45,132 nucleotides of DNA, taken from NCBI GenBank assembly GCA_903847205.1, contig CAINDA010000016.1:1-45132 (forward strand). Reading direction: 5' to 3'. Each line of letters starts with the position of its first letter. Position 1 is the stretch's first letter. Below, piece after piece: positions 34,488 through 42,400 of this stretch. Source of the stretch: an uncultured Bacteroidota bacterium. GTDB lineage: Bacteria > Bacteroidota > Bacteroidia > 2-12-FULL-35-15. The notes below the pieces were generated by a model, which was not told the origin of the DNA, searched no databases, and saw only the letters and a program-made list of their open reading frames with translations. Both the position numbers and the translations under genes were made by a program.

Positions 34488-36782
34488 ATGAAAAAACATA
34501 TACTAATATTTTGTTTCCTATTCAGCCTTTTTACATTTAACAAGGGGGCAGCACAGATAAGCTATAAATGGGCAAAAGGATTCACTGCCCCCAATACTGT
34601 TCTTGGCAGCCGCATTGCAGTGAATAAAAACGATGGCAGTGTTTATATTACAGGAGCCTTCAGCGGTAAGGTTGATTTTGACTTTGGTCCAGGAACAGCT
34701 GATCTAACAGCCTCTGGTCTCGGTGATATTTTTATTGCAAAATATAAAGCGAATGGAAATTATTTATGGGCGAAACACTTTGGAGGGAATAGCAGCAGTT
34801 ATTCAGAGGGCAGTGCTATTGCCTTAGATTTAGCAGGTGATGTCTATGTCACCGGGTCTTTTTATAATACTGTTTATTTTGGCTCAACGACTCTAACTTG
34901 CAACGGCACTTCAGACATTTTCTTAGCAAAACTCGATGAATTAGGAAATTTATCATGGGTGAAACAGGCTGGTGGACATGGAACCAATTTGGGACTAGGA
35001 ATCACTGCTGACAATCCAGGGAATATTTATTTGACAGGCAGCTTTGAAGGAGCAGCCATTTTCGGCTCTATAAGTCCCTTAAACAATTCTGGAGGCGGGG
35101 ATATCTTTTTGTCTAAATATGATCCTTCCGGAACATGTTTGTGGGCTAATAGCATTGGAAGTACAGGCGAAGATAAAGGGTTGAGTGTATCTCTTGATGG
35201 AGCTGGAAAAGTTTATCTGGCCGGAACTTTTAATGACAGCATTTTTTTTGCAAAATACGATGTTTGGGGTGGCGGCGGAAGTGCAGAATTGTTTTTTAAA
35301 ACGGGGTCTGTAAACGGCACCGATATAGCCAATTGTATTGCCCCAGACGGCCGCGGAAATATATTTCTATCAGGAAACTTTGAAGATTCAGTATCTTTTA
35401 ACAATGGGCACAGCCTCATAAGCAGTGGCATGAGTGACATTTTTTTTGCAAAATATAATTCTTCAGGAGTTAATTTATGGGCAAAGAAAATAGGCAGTTA
35501 TGAAGCCGATAGTGTTTATGGAAGCTGTCTTGACACATTAGGAAACTTATATTTAACAGGTCATTTTAATGGCACAGTTAACTTTAACCCTCTTGGTACA
35601 GACGAATTAAATAGTCCAGGATATGTGTTTTATGCCAAATATGATTCTGTTGGACATTTTAAATGGGCAAGAAATGTTGGGGGGTGTTCTAATGATCATG
35701 GAACCGACATTGCAGTTGATAATTCAGGCAATCTTTACACTTTAGGAGAATTTAATGTCACTGCCGATTTTGATCCGGGGGTTGGAACAGCAATTCTGAA
35801 TGACGATGGACAAATCATGACTGCCTTTTTTGAAAAATTCGCTCAAGGCACTTCAATGATTTCTGGAAATGTCAAGAAAATATCTGGTGTTGCTATTGAC
35901 AGCGGTAAAGTAAAACTTTTTACATATTCTACAAACTCTGGCGCCATGAATTTGGCCGATGAAAAATCAATTAATCTTTTAGGAGGGTATAGTTTTAATT
36001 ATGTTTGTGCAGACAGTTTTATTGTTTTAGCTATTGCTGACACTCTTGTTTATCCTTTGGTTGCTCCAACTTTTGCGCATAGCACTGCTCATTGGCACTC
36101 AGCACAGCACATCATTATCACCGCTCCCAATACAAGTATTTCTGCAGACATTATTGTAAAAGCAGATTCTTCGATTATCAGTGGACCAGCCATGATAGGA
36201 GGGAAAGTCCGTGAAGGACCTTGCTATGGATGTCGTGCTCAGGGGGACCCCATACCAGGAATTCCAGTTGGCTTAGAAGGCGACCCCGGCAGTATCATTG
36301 CCCACACAATAACAAACGACTCGGGGGTTTATTCCTTTACTCATCTGCCAGTAGGCAACTATAAAATTTATGTAAATATACCGGGTCTGCCTATGGATTC
36401 AACCTACCATGTAAACATTGCTAGTTCTGATACTTTTCCTCATCTGGATTTTATTGCTGACTCAATTGCCATTTATATAATTCCAACAATAACTTCTGTG
36501 GTACAGACAATCGCACCAAAAATAAATATGCAGGCCGTTCCTAATCCTCATCAAGGGTATACTACTATTGAATTTACAATGCCTGAAGCAAATTTGGTTC
36601 AGATAGATGCGTATAATTTGCTGGGAGAAAAGGTAGCTGAAGTTTTAAATGAAAAGAAAGCAGCAGGAATTGTTAGGTATGGATTTGATGCTGTCGATGC
36701 GGGATTGAAACCCGGCGTGTATTTCTTAAAGTTAAAAGCCGGCAGTAAAATCAGCACTATAAAAATGATACAAGTAGAATAA
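34488..36782 (+). CDS. T9SS cargo with SBBP-type beta-propeller repeats
   Basis: The 764-residue secreted protein has a signal peptide (1-22, ending K-G-A-A before Gln). About six propeller units (residues 25-455) share the pattern 'G-D-I-F-[IL]-[AS]-K-Y-x(3)-G-x(2)-L-W-A-K', as in SBBP (seven-bladed propeller) repeats; one unit near residue 265-280 is degenerate. Two Ig- or carboxypeptidase-regulatory-like domains follow: 'ISGNVKKISGVAIDSGKVKLF' (about 460), and one starting 'IGGKVREGPCYGCRAQGDP' (about 570), ending 'GNYKIYVNIPG', with two close Cys residues that may form a disulphide. The type A sorting domain is at the end: 'AVPNPHQGYTTIEFTM', 'AYNLLGEKVAEVL', 'GVYFLKL'. A surface-binding role is plausible; no enzyme motif is seen. 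Confidence 0.87.
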   Translation: MKKHILIFCFLFSLFTFNKGAAQISYKWAKGFTAPNTVLGSRIAVNKNDGSVYITGAFSGKVDFDFGPGTADLTASGLGDIFIAKYKANGNYLWAKHFGGNSSSYSEGSAIALDLAGDVYVTGSFYNTVYFGSTTLTCNGTSDIFLAKLDELGNLSWVKQAGGHGTNLGLGITADNPGNIYLTGSFEGAAIFGSISPLNNSGGGDIFLSKYDPSGTCLWANSIGSTGEDKGLSVSLDGAGKVYLAGTFNDSIFFAKYDVWGGGGSAELFFKTGSVNGTDIANCIAPDGRGNIFLSGNFEDSVSFNNGHSLISSGMSDIFFAKYNSSGVNLWAKKIGSYEADSVYGSCLDTLGNLYLTGHFNGTVNFNPLGTDELNSPGYVFYAKYDSVGHFKWARNVGGCSNDHGTDIAVDNSGNLYTLGEFNVTADFDPGVGTAILNDDGQIMTAFFEKFAQGTSMISGNVKKISGVAIDSGKVKLFTYSTNSGAMNLADEKSINLLGGYSFNYVCADSFIVLAIADTLVYPLVAPTFAHSTAHWHSAQHIIITAPNTSISADIIVKADSSIISGPAMIGGKVREGPCYGCRAQGDPIPGIPVGLEGDPGSIIAHTITNDSGVYSFTHLPVGNYKIYVNIPGLPMDSTYHVNIASSDTFPHLDFIADSIAIYIIPTITSVVQTIAPKINMQAVPNPHQGYTTIEFTMPEANLVQIDAYNLLGEKVAEVLNEKKAAGIVRYGFDAVDAGLKPGVYFLKLKAGSKISTIKMIQVE

Positions 36783-36801
36783 CAACAAACGCAATCAAAC
36801 T

Positions 36802-36845
36802 AACCCTCGATGTGTTCTTCGCTGAAGAATTTATCGGGGGTTTTT
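36802..36845 (+). terminator. Rho-independent terminator of the SBBP cargo gene
   Basis: AACCCTCGAT (36802-36811) pairs with ATCGGGGGTT (36833-36842, one G-U), an inner stem TTCTTC/GAAGAA extends it, and a T tract follows. It starts 20 bases after the stop codon. Confidence 0.85.
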
Positions 36846-37075
36846 AATTGTATAAATATTTGACGTAAATTGCGTCGTTAATTGTTTTCAATAATATAAA
36901 TTGTTAAGTTATACAGTTAAGTTGCGGAAAATAAAACAACCAGAACTTTCTCAATTTCGCTCACAATAAATGGGTGCTTGCGATTCTAGCGGAGCGAAAA
37001 ATATAGCGAAAGGATATTTTAATGATATAAACGGAGAAGCTTATTTAACAATACCTCGACTCTAAATTTTTATTT

Positions 37076-39259
37076 ATGAAATACGTTTTCAATACTTTTT
37101 TTCTTCTTATTTATTTTTTAGTTTACTCTTCTACCAGCTCTTCCCAGCCAAATAAAATTGACAGCCTAGAAAACGAATTTAAAAAAGCCGCAGATACCTC
37201 AAAAGTAAACATACAGAATGCCTTAGCACAAGAGTATTTAAAAAAGAATCCAGAAACAGCATTAGAATATTCGAACCAAGCGTTAACACTGGCCCAGAAA
37301 ATTCATTTTCAAAAAGGGGAAGGAGACGCTTATGCCAAGATTGGAGCTGTATATTTCGTGAAAAGGAAGTTTGATAATGCGTTGGAGTTATATTCAAAAT
37401 CTTTAAGCATAAGAGAGGCTATTGACGATAAAAAAGGGATTGCAAACAGCTTAAATAACATTGGGAATGTGAAAATAAGCCAAGGGAATTATGAAAAAGG
37501 ATTGAAGGATTATTTTAAATCATTAGAAATTTGCGAATTAATCGGGGATAAAAAATCGATGCCGTTTAACAACATTGCTGCATCATACTATTATTTGGGA
37601 AATTATGAAAATGCGTTGAAGTATTATATCAAAGCATTAAAAAATTTCGAAACTCTATCGGACAAGGAGAAGATGATTAACCCCTCATTAGGAGTAGGCA
37701 ATGTTTATTTTAATACAGGGAAATTCGAAGACGCCTTAATTAGTTATAAAAAGGCATTAGAAATCAGTTCAGATGTAAAAAGCAAACAAGGCATTTCAAA
37801 ATCCTTGAGCAGTATTGGAAATGTATATGAAAAGTTACAAAACAATGATACGGCATTGGAATATCATCTTAAATCTTTGCGGATTACAGAAGAGATAGGG
37901 GAGAAAATCGCAATTGCGCTTTCATTGATGAACATCGGCAATATTTACAGCAAAACGAAAAAACATGAAAAATCATTAGAATTTTATGAAAAGGCGTTGA
38001 AAGTAAATGAGGAAATTGGTGATAAGAACGGAAGTGCGAAATCATTGCTCAACATCGGCATCCTTCACTCAAATAAAGGAAACAAGGCAAAAGCACTGGA
38101 ATATCTAAAAAGGGGATTAACCCTTGCCAGCTCCATCAACAGTAAAGAAATTATAATGAAATGCAACGAAGAGCTTTCGGAAGTGTATTTAAAAATGGAT
38201 GATTATAAGAACGCATATCTTTTTTATAAACGTCATACTGCCATCAAGGATTCATTATTGAATGAAGACAATTCCAAAAATATGGCGGAAATGCAAACCA
38301 AATACGGAACTGAAAAAAAGGAAAAAGAAATTGAGCTCCTCCTAAAAGGCAAAGCATTAGAAGAGGTCGCCTTAAAAAACCAGAAACTTATTAAAAATGT
38401 ATTTATTGCAGGATGCTTGTTATTGATGCTGTTTGGAGCTCTTCTTTACAACCGCTACCTTATTAAACAAAAGGCTAATATTGAGATCAGCCGTAAAAAT
38501 AAAGAAATTAATGAGAGTATCAGTTATGCCAAACGTATTCAAACATCTTTTTTAACTTCCGAAAATTATATTTCTCACCGCCTTTCAGATTATTTTATTT
38601 TATATAAACCCCGTGATATTGTCAGCGGTGATTTTTATTGGATAACCCAGAAAGATTCATACCTGTACGTTTGTACTGCAGACTGCACGGGCCATGGAAT
38701 TCCAGGCGCTTTTATGAGTCTTATAGGGATGGGGATTCTGAATGAAATTATTTATTCCAAATCTCATATCAAGCATACGGATGAAATTCTTAATGAACTC
38801 CGCCGAATAATAATTTTAGCGGTAAACCCCGAAGGGGCCGCTGAAGAGGGTAAAGACGGCATGGATACTGTTTTTTGCCGCTATGATCTTGAAAAAATGG
38901 AATTAGAATATTCTGCAGCAAATAATTCTTTTCACATAGTCAGGAACGGTGAGCTGGTTTCCTATAAACCAGATAAAATGCCTGTTGGTAAGTATATCGG
39001 AGAAGAAAAACCGTTTACACGTACTACCATTCAATTAGAAAAAGGAGATTGCATTTATACATTCAGCGACGGATATGTTGATCAATTCGGCGGCCCCAAA
39101 GGGAAAAAATTCCAGTCGAAACAATTGAAAGAATTGATTTTGGCAAACTGCCACAAACCAATGAGAATACAAAGAGATATTTTAAATAAAACAATCGAAC
39201 AGTGGAAAGGTTCCGGCGACCAGGTAGATGATATTTTGGTAATCGGAATCAGGGTTTAA
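37076..39259 (+). CDS. TPR protein with C-terminal SpoIIE/PP2C-type phosphatase
   Basis: The 727-residue protein joins a sensor-like repeat array to a phosphatase. After a signal/anchor (1-23) come about eight tetratricopeptide repeats (residues ~60-400) with a strict 40-residue period ('...SLNNIGNVYxKxGNYExALExYxKALxIxEEIGDKxG'). A short coiled coil follows, then one membrane helix at about 440-458, a second short coiled coil, and a SpoIIE domain at about 510-727. The metal-binding Asp residues are present: 'SGDFYW', 'TADCTGHGIPGAFMS', 'FSDGYVDQ', 'DQVDDILVIGI'. The TPR part should face the periplasm and the phosphatase the cytoplasm, where it would dephosphorylate a Ser/Thr-phosphorylated target such as an anti-sigma-factor antagonist. 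No such target is encoded here. Confidence 0.9.
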   Translation: MKYVFNTFFLLIYFLVYSSTSSSQPNKIDSLENEFKKAADTSKVNIQNALAQEYLKKNPETALEYSNQALTLAQKIHFQKGEGDAYAKIGAVYFVKRKFDNALELYSKSLSIREAIDDKKGIANSLNNIGNVKISQGNYEKGLKDYFKSLEICELIGDKKSMPFNNIAASYYYLGNYENALKYYIKALKNFETLSDKEKMINPSLGVGNVYFNTGKFEDALISYKKALEISSDVKSKQGISKSLSSIGNVYEKLQNNDTALEYHLKSLRITEEIGEKIAIALSLMNIGNIYSKTKKHEKSLEFYEKALKVNEEIGDKNGSAKSLLNIGILHSNKGNKAKALEYLKRGLTLASSINSKEIIMKCNEELSEVYLKMDDYKNAYLFYKRHTAIKDSLLNEDNSKNMAEMQTKYGTEKKEKEIELLLKGKALEEVALKNQKLIKNVFIAGCLLLMLFGALLYNRYLIKQKANIEISRKNKEINESISYAKRIQTSFLTSENYISHRLSDYFILYKPRDIVSGDFYWITQKDSYLYVCTADCTGHGIPGAFMSLIGMGILNEIIYSKSHIKHTDEILNELRRIIILAVNPEGAAEEGKDGMDTVFCRYDLEKMELEYSAANNSFHIVRNGELVSYKPDKMPVGKYIGEEKPFTRTTIQLEKGDCIYTFSDGYVDQFGGPKGKKFQSKQLKELILANCHKPMRIQRDILNKTIEQWKGSGDQVDDILVIGIRV

Positions 39260-39274
39260 TCTTTTCAGGATATA

Positions 39275-39302
39275 ATAAATAAAAAAATGTTTTTTTATTT
39301 AT
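39275..39302 (+). terminator. AT-only perfect palindrome after the phosphatase gene
   Basis: A 13-base arm of A and T (39275-39287) is exactly complementary to 39290-39302, with TG between. The right arm starts with seven T. It may terminate the phosphatase transcript 15 bases after its stop codon, though an AT-only stem is a weak terminator. Confidence 0.4.
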
Positions 39303-39408
39303 GGAAATTTATTTTCTACGCATCTATGTATTGGTTTTCAGTTTAAAATTCAATGTTAAAACCTGAACATTACCCGCTTTTAAGTATAAAACAAAAACAA
39401 ATAAACGT

Positions 39409-42400
39409 ATGAACTTCAACCGCCTTTTTTTTGTCTCATTGATTGCAATTTCAGGTATTGCGGCCGCATTTACAATAACTAATTATACTAAAATGAAATC
39501 AAGTACTTTATTAATTTTTCCGAAAGGAAGTACCTATGCAAAAGAGTGGAAAAAAATCGATTCACTTACTGAGAAAGGGCTGAACAAATCCGCGCTGGAG
39601 GTTGTGAACGGCATTTATGAAAAAGCTAAAACAGAGAATAATGCTCCTCAATTTGTGAAAGCAGTAATTCATCGGATGAAGTATGAACAGTACATCGAAG
39701 AATATTCATTAGTGAAATCACTTAACAAACTAACAGAAGAGGCCAAAGGGGCGGGTTATCCGGTTAAACCGATTCTTCATTCAATGATTGCAGAAAGTTA
39801 TTGGCACTATTATCAAAACAACCGCTGGAAATTTTATAACCGCACAGAAACAGTAAATTTTAATAATGATGATATTACTACTTGGGATTTGAAAACAATT
39901 TTTTCGCAGGTTATCAAAAATTATCAGGCATCACTTGAAAGCAGCGATAGTTTAAAACGAACCCCTTTGAATATTTATGATGATGTGCTGGTAAAACAGC
40001 CGAACTCAAGGAACTTCCGCCCAACATTATATGATTTTCTTGCCCACCGTGCAGTTGATTTTTATATGAACGAAGAGCCGGATATTACCCGCCCTGCTTA
40101 TAAATTTGAGTTGAACTCTGAAAGTTATTTCTGGAATTTTAACGAATTCGCAAAAATAAAAATTGAATCAAAGGATACCCTTTCAGCAAAATTTTATGCA
40201 GTGAAAATCCTTCAGGACATTATTGCATTTCACTCGCATGATGAAAACCCGAGAGCATTGATTGACGCAGATTTAAAAAGATTGAAATTTGTAAAAAATA
40301 AATCTGTTTCTGAAATAAAGGACAGTTTATATTTAACTTCATTACAGAATTTAGAAAGACATTTTAATTCTGATCCTGCTTCAGCAGATGTTGGATGCGA
40401 AATAGCAAAGGTTTATTCCGAGAGAGGCAATAAATACGCTCCGCTGCAGTCGGAAGAACATAAATGGCTGAAAAAGCAGGCGCTTGAAGTGTGTGATGCT
40501 GTTATTAAAAAATTCCCCAAGAGCGATGGCGCTGTAAACTGCGAGGTGGTAAAAGCACAGATAAAAGAGCATTCCGTTAATTTTGTTACTGAAAAAGTAA
40601 CTCTTCCCAATCAGCCGTTCAGGGCCCTGTTAACATATAAAAATTTAAAGACGGTGTATGTACGCATAGCGCAGATGGACATTGATAAATACAAGAAATC
40701 AGTTGAACGTTATTACGGCGAAGCTCTTATTAAAGAATATTTAAAACTCACTCCTGTTAAAGAATTTTCGGTTGAATTGCCTGATGATGGTGATTTTCAA
40801 TCACACACAGCAGAAATTAAAATTCCGGAATTGCCCTTCGGACACTATATAATATTAACGGGATCTGAGCAAGGGCTTTCTTACAAAAAAAATGGAGTAG
40901 CTTATGCTGCAGCCTGGGTTTCGAATATCAGTTACATCAACCGCAGGATGACAAATGGCAGTTATGACTTTTATGTGCAGCACCGCGAAACAGGAGTTCC
41001 CTTGAAAGGGGCTTCTGCACAGCTGTATTATGAAAAGTATAATTATTCTACCAGGAAATACGAATTTGTAAAATCAGAAAAATATACCACCGACGAAAAC
41101 GGATATTTTAATGTTCCTCCGGTAAATGAGTACAGAAATTTTACAATTGATTTTGCTTATAAAGCCGCTGATGCTGATGTATCTGACAGACTTCAGACAG
41201 AGAGCGCTATTTATCAGTACAGAACATATCCTGAAAGAAAAGAAAGAACCCCCAAAACATTTTTCTTTATGGATAGAGGAATTTACCGGCCAGGACAGAC
41301 CGTTTATTTCAAAGGGATAATGATAAATACCGATGGCGAGACCAATGAAATAATGCCTAATACATTTACAACTGTTGTTTTTTATGATGTAAATTCTCAA
41401 AAAATTGCCGAGGCAAATTTAAAGACCAATGAATACGGCACTTTTAACGGGACATTTACAACCCCGAGCGGTGTTCTCAATGGGCAGATGAGTTTGAATA
41501 ACGGCAGCGGATCTATATATTTTTCAGTTGAAGAATACAAGCGTCCGAAATTTGATGTGACTTTTAATCCTGTTAAAGGCAGTTACCGTTTAAATGAAAA
41601 TATTAAAGTAGAAGGTCTTGCAAAAGCTTACTCCGGTGCAAAAATTGACGGCGCTGAAGTAAAATACCGCGTGGTAAGAAACGCTTCTTTCCCTTATTGG
41701 TGGTATTGGTGGAGAGGATATTATCCTCAGTCGCCGCAGATGGAAATTACAAACGGAGTAACTGTTTCAAATGATACCGGAGCTTTTTTTGTGAACTTTA
41801 AAGCGATACCTGATTTAAGTATTCCTAAATCTTATGAGCCGACTTATTCCTATACCATTTATGCTGATGTTACTGATATCAACGGCGAGACGCACAGTTC
41901 GCAGACTTATGTCAGAGCCGCATACACTGCGCTTAACCTGAATGTGAATGTTCCGGAATTGCTTGAAAAAGAAAATAAAGAAGGCTTTGTTATTTCAACA
42001 ACTAACATGAGCGGACAGTTTGAGCCTGCTCAGGGAAAAATTGAAATATATAAACTGAAAGAGCCTGACAAAACCTACCGCACCCGCCCATGGAGCCGGC
42101 CGGATAAATTTTTAATGAGTAAAGAAGAGTTCGAAAATACATTTCCGAAGGATGAATACAAGGAAGAAAATAATATGTATAAATGGTCGCGGGGAGAGAA
42201 AATTTTTGAAAAAAATTTTAAAAACACCGGCGAAATAATTTCGGCTGCCGGCATAACTTCAGCTCCTCATAAAAATGATTCTGTAAAAATTTTAAATCGT
42301 AAATCGTGGAATCCGGGTGTGTATGTATTAGAGGCACACAGCAAAGATGCTTACGGTGAAGACGTAAAAGACATAAAATATTTTACTGTTTATTCAAATA

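Noticed and set aside
36955-36999. TTTCGCTC/GAGCGAAA inverted repeat before the phosphatase gene
   Set aside because: An 8-bp stem with a 29-base loop in AT-rich DNA is weak evidence for a riboswitch or operator, and no other feature supports it.
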